64,000 nucleotides of DNA from Marisediminicola senii (GCF_011057645.1 NZ_JAALGE010000006.1:19028-83027), one strand, 5' to 3'. Positions 15,400-24,755 are shown, counted from the first letter of the stretch. Made by a program: numbers and translations. The notes: a model not told the origin generated them from the sequence alone.

Positions 15400-16095
15400 A
15401 TGGCCACCACAGCTCCGCCGACGCGCGCGCAGGCCTTGCTCGAACGCATCGAGTCGTCGATAGTCGAGCGCGGACTCACGAGAGGCGACGCTCTCGGAAC
15501 GTTGGAGCACTGGCGTGCAGAATCGGGATTCGCTCGAGCCACGGTGAGCGAGGCCGTGCGGATTCTTGTCGACCGCGGTGCGGTCGAGATCCGACCCGGC
15601 CGCGGCGGCGGCATCTTCGTGGCCGAGGTGGGGCCCGTCGTTCGATTGCGCCACACCCTGCTCTCCGTACACGGAGAGGCGTCGACCGTCGCTGACGCGA
15701 TAGCCATTCGAGAGGCCCTCGAGCCCCTCCTGGTCGAAGACGCGACCCGACACCGTAGCGCGCGGCAACTGCGCGGCCTGACCAGAGCGCTAGAAGCCCT
15801 TGCAGCGGCGCGCGGTGATCGCGACGAGTTTCTCCGCGCGAACTGGGAACTACACGTGGCGATCGCCGGCATCACCCCGAACGAGATGCTGTCTGCGGTG
15901 TATCTCACGATGCTCGGCATCATCAACGAGCGGTCCGAGAGCGCGACGGGCCAACCCGGCGAAGACGAGGCTGCTTACATCGGCCACCGCATCGCCGTGC
16001 ACCGCGAGCTCGTCGCGGCGATCGCCGAGGGCGACGTGCAGCGGGCCAGGCTCGCCGTGCTCGCGCACGCGGCCGAGCCGACGGCCGGCGAATGA
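15400..16095 (+). CDS. GntR/FadR-type transcriptional regulator
   Basis: A 231-residue one-component regulator. A winged helix-turn-helix occupies about residues 10-80 (ESGFARATVSEAVRILVDRGAVEIRPGRGGGIFV). A helical FCD ligand-binding domain fills about residues 95-220 and contains the metal- and ligand-binding histidines in NWELHVAIAG and AVHRELVAAIAEGD. FadR-type proteins typically bind organic acids. Its ATG is leaderless. The last four bases overlap the next gene (ATGA), so regulator and amidohydrolase are cotranslated. It is divergent from the FAH-type hydrolase, which it probably controls. The ligand is unknown. Confidence 0.85.
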   Translation: MATTAPPTRAQALLERIESSIVERGLTRGDALGTLEHWRAESGFARATVSEAVRILVDRGAVEIRPGRGGGIFVAEVGPVVRLRHTLLSVHGEASTVADAIAIREALEPLLVEDATRHRSARQLRGLTRALEALAAARGDRDEFLRANWELHVAIAGITPNEMLSAVYLTMLGIINERSESATGQPGEDEAAYIGHRIAVHRELVAAIAEGDVQRARLAVLAHAAEPTAGE

Positions 16096-17084
16096 CCGCA
16101 CTCGACATTCACGCCCACTTCTACCCCCCGGAATACTGCGCGGTGGTAGCCGAGATAGCCGACGAGCTCGGCGCGCACGCCGAGACTGCTCGAGCCTTCC
16201 TCGCCCACCGGATCATCCAGTCGGTGCCCGCCTTCACCGGGTGCCTCGATGAGCGGATAGCGATGATGGATGCTGCCGGTATCGACCTCCAGGTGCTGAG
16301 TTTCGCGTCCCTGAACATTTGGCATCCCGACCCGGCGGTGCGGATGAGGCTCGCGGCTGCATACAACGATGGATGCGCTGCCGCTGTACTGGCACACCCG
16401 CATCGCCTGCGGTTCCTTGCGACTCTGCCGCTGCCGCATGCCGCCGAGGCGGCGGAGGAAGCCCGCCGGGTTCGCGAGCTGCCCGGTTTCGTCGGCTACA
16501 CGGTGCCCACCCATATCGCTTCCATCCCGATCGACGATCCGCGGTGGGAGCCGGTCTACTCGGCCATGAACGAGGCCCCGAGCCTCGTACTCGCGCACCC
16601 CGACGGCTTCTGCGCACCCGGCGCGCTCGACGTCTACTCCATGGAGTGGGGACTGGGCGCGCCGTTCGAAGACACCATCGCGGTGGTTCGGCTGCTCTGC
16701 TCCGGAATCATCGACAGGTTCCCCGCTCTGCGGTGGGTCGTACCCCACCTCGGCGGCACCCTTCCCTTCCTGCTTCACCGGCTCGTGTGGCGGTGGCGGC
16801 TCGAGGCGGAGGCCCTCGGAACCGCAGACCGGGCGCAGATCCCCCTCGACCGGGTGCTCTTCGATACCGCCAACAGCACTCCGAGCACGCTCGCCCTCGC
16901 CCTCGACACTCTTCCCGCGCACTCCATCGTGTTCGGCACCGACTTTCCGTTCGTCGACCCGGGCGACCTGCGTCGGCCCGTCGAGATGGTCTCCGGCCTC
17001 GGACGGCCGGTCGACTCCATACTCTCGGGCACCCTCGGGCCACTCCTTGCGCCATTCGCGCCCACAAAAGGCGGCAATCGATGA
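16092..17084 (+). CDS. Amidohydrolase family protein (ACMSD/gamma-resorcylate decarboxylase type)
   Basis: A 330-residue metal-dependent TIM-barrel enzyme of the amidohydrolase-2 family, whose members decarboxylate or hydrolyse aromatic and ring-cleaved acids, with aminocarboxymuconate semialdehyde decarboxylase as the type. The metal site starts with H7 and H9 (LDIHAHFYPPE). Further ligands are in VVPHLGGTLPF and the C-terminal FGTDFPFVDPG, with the catalytic aspartate. ILSGTLGPLL closes the barrel. It is coupled by ATGA overlaps to the GntR gene before and the deacetylase gene after. Which acid it handles is unknown. Confidence 0.82.
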   Translation: MTALDIHAHFYPPEYCAVVAEIADELGAHAETARAFLAHRIIQSVPAFTGCLDERIAMMDAAGIDLQVLSFASLNIWHPDPAVRMRLAAAYNDGCAAAVLAHPHRLRFLATLPLPHAAEAAEEARRVRELPGFVGYTVPTHIASIPIDDPRWEPVYSAMNEAPSLVLAHPDGFCAPGALDVYSMEWGLGAPFEDTIAVVRLLCSGIIDRFPALRWVVPHLGGTLPFLLHRLVWRWRLEAEALGTADRAQIPLDRVLFDTANSTPSTLALALDTLPAHSIVFGTDFPFVDPGDLRRPVEMVSGLGRPVDSILSGTLGPLLAPFAPTKGGNR

Positions 17085-17908
17085 CCCACTCCATCACCTC
17101 GTGGCCGAACGGTGCCCGCGGGGCGCTCGTGCTCAATGTGATGTACGAGCAATGGGCTCCAGGAATCGCGCCGGGGCTCGGCCCGATGGGGAATCCGTTA
17201 CCGCCGGGGGTCACTGACCACCAGGCGCTGTCGTGGGCGGACTACGGGTGGCGCACGGGCATTTGGCGGGTGCTCGAATCTCTCGACGCCGCTGCCGTTC
17301 CCGCGTCGTTCTACGTGAGCGGCATACTCACCGAGTCTGCGTCGAGCTCGGTGCGCGCCATCGTCGACGGTGGCCACGAGATCTGCGGCCACTCCTGGTC
17401 GCAAGACCGCCTGCCGGGGGCACTCACCCGTGATGAGGAGCTCGCGGAGATCGTCCGGTGCGTGGAGGAACTCACGCGCGTGGGAGGCCAGCGCCCCCGG
17501 GGCTGGATCAGTCCGCGTTGCACACCGAGTGCGCACACGGCGGAGCTGCTTGCCGCGCGCGAATTCGAGTGGTTCGGAGACGTGTTCGACGCGGACCTGC
17601 CGTACCGGCTCGACACTGCATCCGGTTCGATCGTGGCTCTGCCGTTCGGTCTGGAGATCAACGATCTGCCCATGACCGTGCGTTACGGGCAGCCGACGCG
17701 AGAACTCGCCGCGAGCTTCGCCTCCGCGGCGCACGCCCTCGTAAGGAGTGGGACCGTCGGATACCTCGACGTTACAGTGCATGCCCACGTGGGGTGCCGG
17801 CCCGCGGGGATCGCTGCGCTCGGCGAGGTCATCCAGACCGCGCGATCGCTCGGCCTATGGATCGCAACCCGCGGCGACGTGGCCGACAGGTTCGTCGACT
17901 CGGAGTGA
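17081..17908 (+). CDS. Polysaccharide-deacetylase-fold protein (allantoinase-like, PuuE branch)
   Basis: A 275-residue NodB-fold hydrolase of the branch used on small molecules rather than on cell wall, such as the puuE allantoinase. Fold markers are LVLNVMYEQWAP at the N terminus, the second motif GGHEICGHSWSQD near residue 107, the turn PRGWISPRCTPS and the C-terminal DVTVHAHVGCRP. Several canonical metal residues of true chitin deacetylases are replaced, as in the allantoinase branch. The ATG overlaps the stop of the upstream amidohydrolase (ATGA). It ends six bases from the convergent iclR gene. Cyclic amide or related C-N bond hydrolysis is an inference. Confidence 0.75.
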   Translation: MTHSITSWPNGARGALVLNVMYEQWAPGIAPGLGPMGNPLPPGVTDHQALSWADYGWRTGIWRVLESLDAAAVPASFYVSGILTESASSSVRAIVDGGHEICGHSWSQDRLPGALTRDEELAEIVRCVEELTRVGGQRPRGWISPRCTPSAHTAELLAAREFEWFGDVFDADLPYRLDTASGSIVALPFGLEINDLPMTVRYGQPTRELAASFASAAHALVRSGTVGYLDVTVHAHVGCRPAGIAALGEVIQTARSLGLWIATRGDVADRFVDSE

Positions 17909-17914
17909 GCGAGG

Positions 17915-18718
17915 TCAGGGCCGCTCGTCGCCGAGCAGCCCGAGACGGCGGGTCAATCCGTGCGCGGCGTCCCTGATAGAAACCCCGACCTCCTCGGTGG
18001 ACAACGACTCGAGTCGATCGGCAGGGCAGCTGAGCGTGATGGCCCCGGCGCATCGGCCGGTCGCATCGAAGAACGGTGCGGCGATACCCGCCCCGTTACG
18101 CACCCAGCGGCCAGGGCTGAACGAGTAGCCGAGTTGTCTGTCGACCCTCAGTTGCGCGCGAAACTCGTCGGGGTCCGTGATGCTCTGGGGGGTGTGGGCC
18201 ACGAGGCCGGTGGCGATGATCGAGTCGCTCTCCTCCTCCGGGAGGCCAGCGAGGATTGCCATTCCGGATGCTCCGCTGAGCAGCGGGAACTGCTTGCCCA
18301 TTTCGATGACGTACCGGATCGTGTGCTCGCAGTCGACCTTGCTGCGGAACACCAGCCCGTCACCGACGCGCGCGGCGACGTAGCAGGTCTCGTTGTACTG
18401 GGCCACGATGTCTTTGAGAAACGGTTCGGCGGCTTTGACGAGGGTGTCCCGTTCGGCGAGCGCCGCCACGATCGCGAACAGCTGGGGGCCGGCCGAGTAG
18501 AGTCCACGGTCGCGCTCTTGTTCCACGTAACCGAGTTCTTCGAACTGGGTGAGGATGCGGCTTACCGCGCTCCGGTCGATGCCCGTCTGCCGGGCTGCCT
18601 CACGCACCCCGATCCCATCGACATGACTCGACACGAGTTCGAGGAGCGTGATCGCGCGCCCCAGAATGCCTGATTTCGGGCCGCTTTCTCGTTGGTCGAC
18701 GTCGGTGTCGGAGGCCAT
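17915..18718 (-). CDS. IclR family transcriptional regulator
   Basis: A 267-residue IclR-type regulator. An N-terminal winged helix (GVREAARQTGIDRSAVSRILTQFEELGYV, residues about 37-65) is followed by the effector domain (about residues 85-260), with ligand-pocket features in NETCYVAARVGDGLVFRSKV, LLSGASGMAILAGLPEEE and GAGIAAPFFDATGRCAGAITLSCPADRL. IclR proteins usually sense small carboxylic acids. The gene is divergent from the thiamine-diphosphate enzyme operon across 200 bases that include a promoter and the palindrome at 18841-18855, the likely binding site. I use the ATG at 18718, which has AGGAG eight bases upstream; a GTG nine bases further upstream is less well placed. Confidence 0.88.
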   Translation of the reverse strand: MASDTDVDQRESGPKSGILGRAITLLELVSSHVDGIGVREAARQTGIDRSAVSRILTQFEELGYVEQERDRGLYSAGPQLFAIVAALAERDTLVKAAEPFLKDIVAQYNETCYVAARVGDGLVFRSKVDCEHTIRYVIEMGKQFPLLSGASGMAILAGLPEEESDSIIATGLVAHTPQSITDPDEFRAQLRVDRQLGYSFSPGRWVRNGAGIAAPFFDATGRCAGAITLSCPADRLESLSTEEVGVSIRDAAHGLTRRLGLLGDERP

Positions 18719-18809
18719 GGCACCCACTCCTGTTCGGTGCGGAAGAGTCCGCGGCTATCGGTTGCCCAAGGGTATCCCGACCATCGGCACTGCGTCGTGC
18801 CCCGGATGC

Positions 18810-18838
18810 TTGACACTCGCGGAAACCCCGGACAGAAT
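18810..18838 (+). promoter_or_regulatory. Sigma-70-type promoter of the enzyme operon
   Basis: TTGACA (18810-18815) and CAGAAT (18833-18838) are separated by 17 bases. Transcription would begin near 18845, inside the palindrome that follows. Confidence 0.6.
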
Positions 18839-18840
18839 AA

Positions 18841-18855
18841 CAAGACGATGTCTTG
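18841..18855. promoter_or_regulatory. Palindromic operator, probably for the IclR regulator
   Basis: CAAGAC-GAT-GTCTTG forms a perfect inverted repeat directly over the predicted transcription start, a repressing position. A further half-site CAAGAC lies at 18861-18866. The same AAGAC-N3-GTCTT occurs at 26920-26932 in front of the ABC transporter operon. Confidence 0.7.
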
Positions 18856-18918
18856 CTCAACAAGACATGGTGGCGGCGCCGAGGTGGCGCCAATCCGGCA
18901 CGTGACGAGGAGGTCGCT

Positions 18919-20610
18919 GTGGCAGAACAGAGCGGTGCGGAGTATCTCTCCCGAGCGCTCGACGCATACGGGGTCACTGCGGTGTTCCTCGTACCGACGA
19001 CTCTCAGCGCAACCCTCGTCACGATGGAGCGGGAGACCGGCATCGCGAGGATCGTCACCCACGGCGAGAAGGCCGCGGCCTACATGGCGGACGGGTATGC
19101 CCGCGCCACGGGGCGCCCCGGCATCTGCATGGCGCAGAACATCGGCGGCGCCAACCTCGCCGCGGGCCTCCGCGACGCCTACCTCGGCTCTTCCCCGGTG
19201 ATAGCCCTCACCGGTGGCCCGTACGAATACAGTCGGGGCCGCAACTACTACCAGGAGATCGAAGACTTTCCCCTCTTCAAGCCGGTGACGAAGTCGAGCA
19301 GGCAGGTATTCGATGTCACCCGGCTACCGGACCAGCTCGACCAGGCGTTCCGTGATGCCACGACCGGCCAACCGGGCCCCGCCCACCTGGAGCTCGCCGG
19401 TCACACCGGAGACGTGGTCGAGAACCAGTCGTTCGAAGCTCCTGTCCCGAGGTCGGGCGTCCGCCGGGTTCCCGCCATCCGGATCGCACCGGAACCCGCC
19501 GCGATAGCGCGCGCCGCCGACGCCATTCGCCGCGCGCGCCGCCCAGTGATCGTCGCCGGAGGAGGGGTGCGCGCCTCGGGCGCCGGGGCGGAGGTGGTGG
19601 CGCTCGCCGAGCGACTCGGCGCGCCGATCGCGACGTCCCTCAACGGCAAGGACACCGTGCCCGCGGACCATCCGCTCGCGATCGGTATCCCCGGCCTCTA
19701 CGCCAGGGCCAGCGCCAACCAGATCCTGCTCGAAGCCGACCTGGTGCTTTACGTCGGGAGCAAGACCGGCAGCCAGGTCACCCTCACCTGGCAGGTGCCA
19801 CCGCCCGACACACTCGTGGTGCACCTCGACATCGAACCCACCGAACTCGGACGGCACTACCCGCAGACCATCCCGATCGTCGCCGACGCCAGGCTCGGCC
19901 TCGACGCCCTTCGTGCCGCACTCTCCTACGTCGACCCTGGCGGTACCGCTGACTGGGTGGCCAGGGCCCGCCGCCTCGGCGAACGCTGGAGCGCCGGGCT
20001 CGAAGAGACCGCGCCGCGCGATGCCGAACCGATGCGGCCGGAGACCCTCGTCTCCGAACTCGGTCGCCTGCTACCCGACAACGCACTGGTCGTGGCAGAC
20101 ACCGGCCACGCCGGAATGTGGACCGGCGGATACCTCGACCTCGCCGCCGCCGATCAGGGGTACATCCGCGCTGCGGGGTCGCTCGGGTGGGGACTTCCCG
20201 CCGGCATCGGAGCCCAGATCGCCAGACCGGATGCCCAGGTCGTCGTGTTCACCGGAGACGGCGGGCTCTTCTACCATCTGGCCGAACTCGAGACTGCAGC
20301 CCGCTGGAATGTGCCGCTCGTGGTCGTCGTCAACGACAACCGGTCACTCAACCAGGAGATCAACCCCTACACCGTGGCATACGGTGGGTCGCTCACCGGC
20401 CGGCATCACGAACTCTGGCACTTCCAGGATCTCGACCTTGCCGCCGTAGCGAATTCCCTGGGCGTCACCGGAATACGGGTGACCCGCGCACGAGACCTCG
20501 AACCCGCCATCGCCCGCGCCGTCGCGATCAATGGTCCCGTGCTCATTGACGTCGTCACCGACATCGACGCCATCGCCCCCAAGGGCACCGCCGCCCGCGC
20601 CACCGACTGA
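18919..20610 (+). CDS. Thiamine-diphosphate-dependent enzyme (acetolactate synthase-like)
   Basis: A 563-residue ThDP enzyme of the pyruvate-oxidase/acetolactate-synthase family. The three domains appear in order: Pyr domain with the catalytic glutamate E50 (THGEKAAAYMADGYARATG); central domain with the ARRPVIVAGGGV segment; and PP domain with the metal-pyrophosphate motif GDGG (446-449) through NDN. Members decarboxylate or ligate 2-oxo acids. No clear FAD-binding features or large-subunit partner were recognised, so acetolactate synthesis is doubtful. A decarboxylase or lyase of a pathway intermediate is more likely. The GTG start is set by GAGGAGG at 18907-18913. It leads a cluster of eight co-directional genes running to 26921. 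Confidence 0.85.
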   Translation: MAEQSGAEYLSRALDAYGVTAVFLVPTTLSATLVTMERETGIARIVTHGEKAAAYMADGYARATGRPGICMAQNIGGANLAAGLRDAYLGSSPVIALTGGPYEYSRGRNYYQEIEDFPLFKPVTKSSRQVFDVTRLPDQLDQAFRDATTGQPGPAHLELAGHTGDVVENQSFEAPVPRSGVRRVPAIRIAPEPAAIARAADAIRRARRPVIVAGGGVRASGAGAEVVALAERLGAPIATSLNGKDTVPADHPLAIGIPGLYARASANQILLEADLVLYVGSKTGSQVTLTWQVPPPDTLVVHLDIEPTELGRHYPQTIPIVADARLGLDALRAALSYVDPGGTADWVARARRLGERWSAGLEETAPRDAEPMRPETLVSELGRLLPDNALVVADTGHAGMWTGGYLDLAAADQGYIRAAGSLGWGLPAGIGAQIARPDAQVVVFTGDGGLFYHLAELETAARWNVPLVVVVNDNRSLNQEINPYTVAYGGSLTGRHHELWHFQDLDLAAVANSLGVTGIRVTRARDLEPAIARAVAINGPVLIDVVTDIDAIAPKGTAARATD

Positions 20611-20632
20611 CCCCGATCTCCAAGGACCTCGC

Positions 20633-22222
20633 ATGAACCTCGACACCCTCAACGTCCGCAGCTTCCTCGAGCACGCCGTCGACCGCAACGCGTCGTCACC
20701 GTTCCTGTTCTGGCAGGACGAGCAGCAGAGCTACGAGCAGTTCAACGCCCGCGTCGATGCGGCTGCCCGCTACTGGCACCACATCGGCGTACGCAAGGGC
20801 GACCGGGTCGCCTTCATGGCGGACAACAGCCCCGGCTTCCTGCACTCCTGGCTCGGTCTCGCCAAGCTTGGGGCCGTACTGGTCGCCATCAACACCGGGT
20901 TCAAGTTCGCGGAGGCGAAGTTCCTCGTCGAGCATTCCGAGGCACGCTTCGCACTGATCGACCCCGCCCACGCCGAGCTGTTCCGCCGTATAGAGGAGAG
21001 GGTGCCGTCGTTGCACGGTGTCTTCGCCCTCGGCGCAGCCGACGGCTATGACGACTTTGCGGCGGCCGCTTCGGCCATGACCGGGCGGGTGCCCTCGGTC
21101 GACCTCCGCGGAGACGACCTGATCAGCCTCATCTACACCTCGGGCACCACCGGGCGGCCGAAGGGCGTCATGCAATCGCACCGCAACTATGTCCTCACCG
21201 GACAGGCCTACCCGCATTGGATGGCAATGGAGAAAGGTGACCGTATCTACGCCTGCCTCCCGCTGTTCCACATCAACTCGCAGGCGTACTCCACTATGGG
21301 GGCGATCGGGGCGGAGGGTGCCCTCGTACTCGCACCGCGATTCTCGGCCAGCCGCTTCTGGCCGGACGTACGCCGCCACAAGGTGACCGTCTTCAACTTC
21401 ATCGGCGCCATGACAGTGATCCTCTCGAAGAGCGCGCCGGGCCCGGACGACCGCAACCACGATGTCCGGGTCGCCTATGGTGTGCCCGCGCTGCCCTCCG
21501 AGGTGCGCGACGACGTGGAGGAACGATTCGGACTCGCCTGCATCTCCGGCTTCGGCATGAGCGAGACAACCTTCGGACTGCTCGAACCCGTCGATGCGCC
21601 CCGGCGTGCGGGGTCCATGGGGCTGCCTCGCTCCCACCCCGACCCCACAGTCCCCGTGACCCAGGTACAGATCGTCGACGCCGACGGGGCGGAGGTTCCC
21701 CGCAAGACGATCGGCGAACTCGTCATCAAGAACGCCGCAATGATGCTCGGCTACTTCAAGGAACCGGACAAGACCGCGGAGGCCCTCGTTGACGGCTGGC
21801 TGCATACCGGAGACAGCGCCTGGCAGGACGACGACGGCTGGTTCCATTTCGTCGACCGCAAGAAGGACATCGTGCGGCGCCGCGGCGAGAACGTGTCGTC
21901 GCTCGAGGTCGAGCACGTCATCAACCGACACGGCGACGTGATGGAATCCGCGGTGATTGGGGTGCCTTCCGACCTGACCGACGAAGAACTGTGCGCCTTC
22001 GTCGTCGCGAGACCCGACCACACGATCGACCCCGCCGCGATCGTCTCCTGGTGCGACGAGGAACTCGCGGCGTTCAAGGTCCCCCGGTACGTGGAGATCG
22101 TCAGTGCGCTGCCGAAGACCCCGACGTCGAAGATCGAGAAGCACCGGCTGCGGTCCGGCGACTACACCGCCGGAGACCGATACGACGCCGGCACCCGATC
22201 CACCAAGCCCGTGTCCGCCTGA
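20633..22222 (+). CDS. AMP-forming acyl-CoA ligase
   Basis: A 529-residue ANL-family adenylate-forming enzyme that links a carboxylic acid to CoA. It carries the P-loop YTSGTTGRPKG (residues 168-178), the GFGMSETTFG motif, GWLHTGDSAW with the ribose-binding aspartate, the hinge DRKKDIVRRRGENVSSLEVE, and the catalytic lysine in PKTPTSKIEK near the C terminus. The overall pattern is that of ligases for short or cyclic acids (crotonobetaine/carnitine- or cyclohexanecarboxylate-CoA ligase type) more than of long-chain acyl-CoA synthetases. AAGGA precedes the ATG. It sits between the ThDP enzyme and the cyclase and likely activates the pathway's substrate or product. Confidence 0.87.
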   Translation: MNLDTLNVRSFLEHAVDRNASSPFLFWQDEQQSYEQFNARVDAAARYWHHIGVRKGDRVAFMADNSPGFLHSWLGLAKLGAVLVAINTGFKFAEAKFLVEHSEARFALIDPAHAELFRRIEERVPSLHGVFALGAADGYDDFAAAASAMTGRVPSVDLRGDDLISLIYTSGTTGRPKGVMQSHRNYVLTGQAYPHWMAMEKGDRIYACLPLFHINSQAYSTMGAIGAEGALVLAPRFSASRFWPDVRRHKVTVFNFIGAMTVILSKSAPGPDDRNHDVRVAYGVPALPSEVRDDVEERFGLACISGFGMSETTFGLLEPVDAPRRAGSMGLPRSHPDPTVPVTQVQIVDADGAEVPRKTIGELVIKNAAMMLGYFKEPDKTAEALVDGWLHTGDSAWQDDDGWFHFVDRKKDIVRRRGENVSSLEVEHVINRHGDVMESAVIGVPSDLTDEELCAFVVARPDHTIDPAAIVSWCDEELAAFKVPRYVEIVSALPKTPTSKIEKHRLRSGDYTAGDRYDAGTRSTKPVSA

Positions 22223-22249
22223 AACAGAAAACACCGAAGGAATACCATT

Positions 22250-23245
22250 ATGACGATCGAGACCACCAGCACCGACCAGCAGGCACCGAGCGTGGAAACC
22301 GTTCGCGCGCTCAGCGCCAAGTACTCCAACTGGGGACGGTGGGGCGCGGATGACCAGCTCGGCACCCTCAACCATGTGACCCCGGAGATCGTGGCCCGAG
22401 CGGCAGCGAGCATCCGCTCCGGAAAGCGCATCTCCCTCGGGCTCAACTTCGACCAGAGCGGACCCCAATCCGGCGGTGGCTTCGGCGGGCGGTTCAACCC
22501 AATCCACCTGATGTTCCGCGACGGAGGGGACATCGCCAATGGCACCGTGATCGACGAGTTCTATGGTGGAAATGACCGCCACATTCGGGGCACCGACGAC
22601 ATGATCATCATGCCGCTGCAGTCGGGAACGCAATGGGATGCCCTCGCCCACATCTTCTTCGACGGGCACATGTTCAATGGCTTCACCTCCCGTGCCGTCA
22701 CCAGCAAGGGTGCCACCCACGGCGACATCGCCCAGGCGAAGAACCAGATCGCCGGCCGCGGCGTTCTCCTCGACATCGCCAGGCTCAAGGGCGTCGATCA
22801 CCTCGAGCCTGGATACGCCATCACCGCCGATGATCTCGTCGAATGCGAGAAGGCACAGGGTGTGACCGTCGGAACCGGCGACTTCGTGATGGTGCGCACC
22901 GGCCAGATGGGCGATCGCAAGGGAAACTGGGGTGACTACTCGGCGGGCTCCGCCCCCGGTATGGGATTCGCCAGCGTGCCCTGGGTAGCCGAGCGGGAGA
23001 TCGCCGCGCTCGCCACCGACACCTGGGGGATGGAGGTGCTCCCCAATGAGAGCCCAGACGTTTTCCAACCCCTGCACTGCATCTTCCTCGTGGCCATGGG
23101 CCTCTTCGTCGGCGAGATCTTCGACCTGGAGGCGCTCGCCGCAGACTGCGCAGAGGACGGCCAGTACGATTTCTTCTTCTGCGCACCGCCGCTGCCGTTC
23201 ACCCGTGCGGTGGGCTCCCCGGTCAACCCGATGGCCATCAAGTAA
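22250..23245 (+). CDS. Cyclase family protein (PF04199 type)
   Basis: A 331-residue protein of the cyclase/kynurenine-formamidase family, metal-dependent hydrolases that open amide or lactone rings or cyclise polyketides. The usual metal motif HxGTHxDxxxH is represented by QSGTQWDALAH around residues 125-135, with Q instead of the first two His, as in the long 330-residue sub-branch. Downstream, GRGVLLDIARLKG and GDFVMVRTGQMG are typical, and the C-terminal ESPDVFQPLHCIFLVAMGLFVGE is the conserved helix. The ATG follows the ligase gene by 27 bases, and the stop overlaps the next start. Ring opening in this pathway is inferred. Confidence 0.8.
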   Translation: MTIETTSTDQQAPSVETVRALSAKYSNWGRWGADDQLGTLNHVTPEIVARAAASIRSGKRISLGLNFDQSGPQSGGGFGGRFNPIHLMFRDGGDIANGTVIDEFYGGNDRHIRGTDDMIIMPLQSGTQWDALAHIFFDGHMFNGFTSRAVTSKGATHGDIAQAKNQIAGRGVLLDIARLKGVDHLEPGYAITADDLVECEKAQGVTVGTGDFVMVRTGQMGDRKGNWGDYSAGSAPGMGFASVPWVAEREIAALATDTWGMEVLPNESPDVFQPLHCIFLVAMGLFVGEIFDLEALAADCAEDGQYDFFFCAPPLPFTRAVGSPVNPMAIK

Positions 23246-24336
23246 TGATGGGGAGAACCGCCGGCCACTACCCGATCGCGGTGCTCGCCGGCGATGGGAT
23301 CGGCAGGGAGGTGATGCCGCCGGCGCTCGAGGTGGTCGAGCAGGTCGCCCGGCGGTTCGACTTCACGGTGGACTGGGTCGAGTACCCCTGGAGCTGCGAG
23401 TACTACACACGCACCGGGGCGATGATGCCCGCTGACGGTCTCCCGATGCTGGCCGAGCAGAAGGCAATCCTGCTCGGCGCGGTCGGCGACCCGAGCCTGC
23501 CCGACCACCTCTCGCTGTGGGGCCTGCTGATCCCTATCCGGCGTGCCTTCGACCAGTACATCAACCTGCGTCCCGCCCGTCTGCTGCCCGGGGTGCAGAG
23601 CCCCCTGCTGCGGGCCGACCGCGGCATCGACATCATGGTGGTGCGGGAGAACAGCGAGGGGGAGTACTCCGAGGTCGGCGGCAGGATGTTCCCGGGCACC
23701 CCACACGAATTCGCTGTGCAGGAGGCCATCTTCACACGGCGCGGCATCGAGCGCGTGGTCGACTACGCGGCGCGGCTCGCGACGACCCGCGGTGGACGCC
23801 TGGTCTCCGCGACGAAGTCCAACGGCATCATCCACTCCATGACCTTCTGGGACGAGGTGTTCCGCGAGGTGATGGCCGGTCATCCCGGTGTCGACGGCCG
23901 ACTGATGCACGTCGACGCGCTCGCCGCCCGATTCGTCAGCCACCCTCATGACCTTGACGTCGTCGTGGGATCGAATCTCTTCGGCGATATCCTCACCGAC
24001 ATCGGGGCAGTCATCGTCGGCAGCATGGGCATGGCGCCGAGCGCCAACCTCAACCCGGAGGGCGAACACCCCTCGATGTTCGAACCCGTGCACGGGTCGG
24101 CGCCGGACATTGCGGGCACCGGGGTCGCAAACCCGATCGGCCAGATCTGGTCGGCGGCGATGATGCTCGACCACCTCGGCGAGACCGCGGCCGCGGCCGC
24201 GATCATGGACGCCATTCACGCCGTGCTCGGCGAGTCCGACATTCGCACCCCCGACCTCGGCGGAACAGCAACGACGACCGAGGTCACCGCGGCTGTGCTG
24301 CAGTCGCTGGCGGCCGGCGACAGGGCACCGGCATGA
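23245..24336 (+). CDS. Tartrate/D-malate/isopropylmalate-type dehydrogenase
   Basis: A 363-residue NAD-dependent beta-decarboxylating dehydrogenase. Its features are VLAGDGIGREVMPPALEVV at the N terminus, LPDHLSLWGLLIPIRRAFDQYINLRPARLLPG in the substrate loop (the pattern of tartrate dehydrogenase/D-malate dehydrogenase rather than LeuB), MVVRENSEGEYSEVGG, the catalytic lysine region VSATKSNGI, and the metal site SNLFGDILTDIGA. The family oxidises a 2-hydroxy acid bearing a 3-carboxylate and usually releases CO2. The gene starts inside the cyclase stop (TAATG), and its own stop overlaps the DUF35 gene. The true substrate is unknown. Confidence 0.85.
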   Translation: MMGRTAGHYPIAVLAGDGIGREVMPPALEVVEQVARRFDFTVDWVEYPWSCEYYTRTGAMMPADGLPMLAEQKAILLGAVGDPSLPDHLSLWGLLIPIRRAFDQYINLRPARLLPGVQSPLLRADRGIDIMVVRENSEGEYSEVGGRMFPGTPHEFAVQEAIFTRRGIERVVDYAARLATTRGGRLVSATKSNGIIHSMTFWDEVFREVMAGHPGVDGRLMHVDALAARFVSHPHDLDVVVGSNLFGDILTDIGAVIVGSMGMAPSANLNPEGEHPSMFEPVHGSAPDIAGTGVANPIGQIWSAAMMLDHLGETAAAAAIMDAIHAVLGESDIRTPDLGGTATTTEVTAAVLQSLAAGDRAPA

Positions 24337-24755
24337 CCGCGCAACGCCCGACGCCGACGCCGCGGGGCGAAGAAGCCGTGTACTTCAACCACGCTGCCAA
24401 CCGCGAGCTGGTATTCCAACGCTGCTCGGATTGCGACCGGGCGGTGTTCTACTTGCGCACCCTCTGCCCGGGCTGCGGGTCCGAGTCCCTCGAGGTCACT
24501 GTGTCGTCGGGACTTGGTACCGTCTACTCCTTCACCACCCAATACCGCGCCGCCCACCCGTTCTTCGCCGCCGACGTGCCGTACACGCTTGTGCTCGCCG
24601 ACATGGAGGAGGGTTTCCGACTGTTCGCGAACATCGTGGACCGCGCTCCCGGTGACGTTCACATCGGCATGCCCGTCGAGACGATATTCGATCCGGTGAC
24701 CGACGAACTCACCCTGCCCAGATTCCGGGCGGCAACGGCGGGGGTGCCGTCGTGA
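24333..24755 (+). CDS. Zn-ribbon OB-fold protein (DUF35)
   Basis: A 140-residue DUF35 protein: an N-terminal rubredoxin-like zinc ribbon with four cysteines (C31, C34, C45, C48) and a C-terminal OB fold containing GTVYSFTTQYR and VPYTLVLADMEEGFRLFANIV. Such proteins pair with thiolase-fold enzymes and shape the acyl-CoA pocket, as in archaeal HMG-CoA synthesis or in the Ltp2-type aldolases of steroid side chains. It overlaps both neighbours by four bases (ATGA before, GTGA after), and the adjacent thiolase is its likely partner. No catalytic residues of its own are expected. Confidence 0.88.
   Translation: MTAQRPTPTPRGEEAVYFNHAANRELVFQRCSDCDRAVFYLRTLCPGCGSESLEVTVSSGLGTVYSFTTQYRAAHPFFAADVPYTLVLADMEEGFRLFANIVDRAPGDVHIGMPVETIFDPVTDELTLPRFRAATAGVPS

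Noticed and set aside
18861..18866. Second full copy of the IclR-type palindrome
   Set aside because: Only one arm (CAAGAC) is present; it was counted as a half-site.
20696..23077. 793-codon frame opposite the acyl-CoA ligase and cyclase genes
   Set aside because: Same cause; it cuts across two well-supported genes and shows no recognisable fold.
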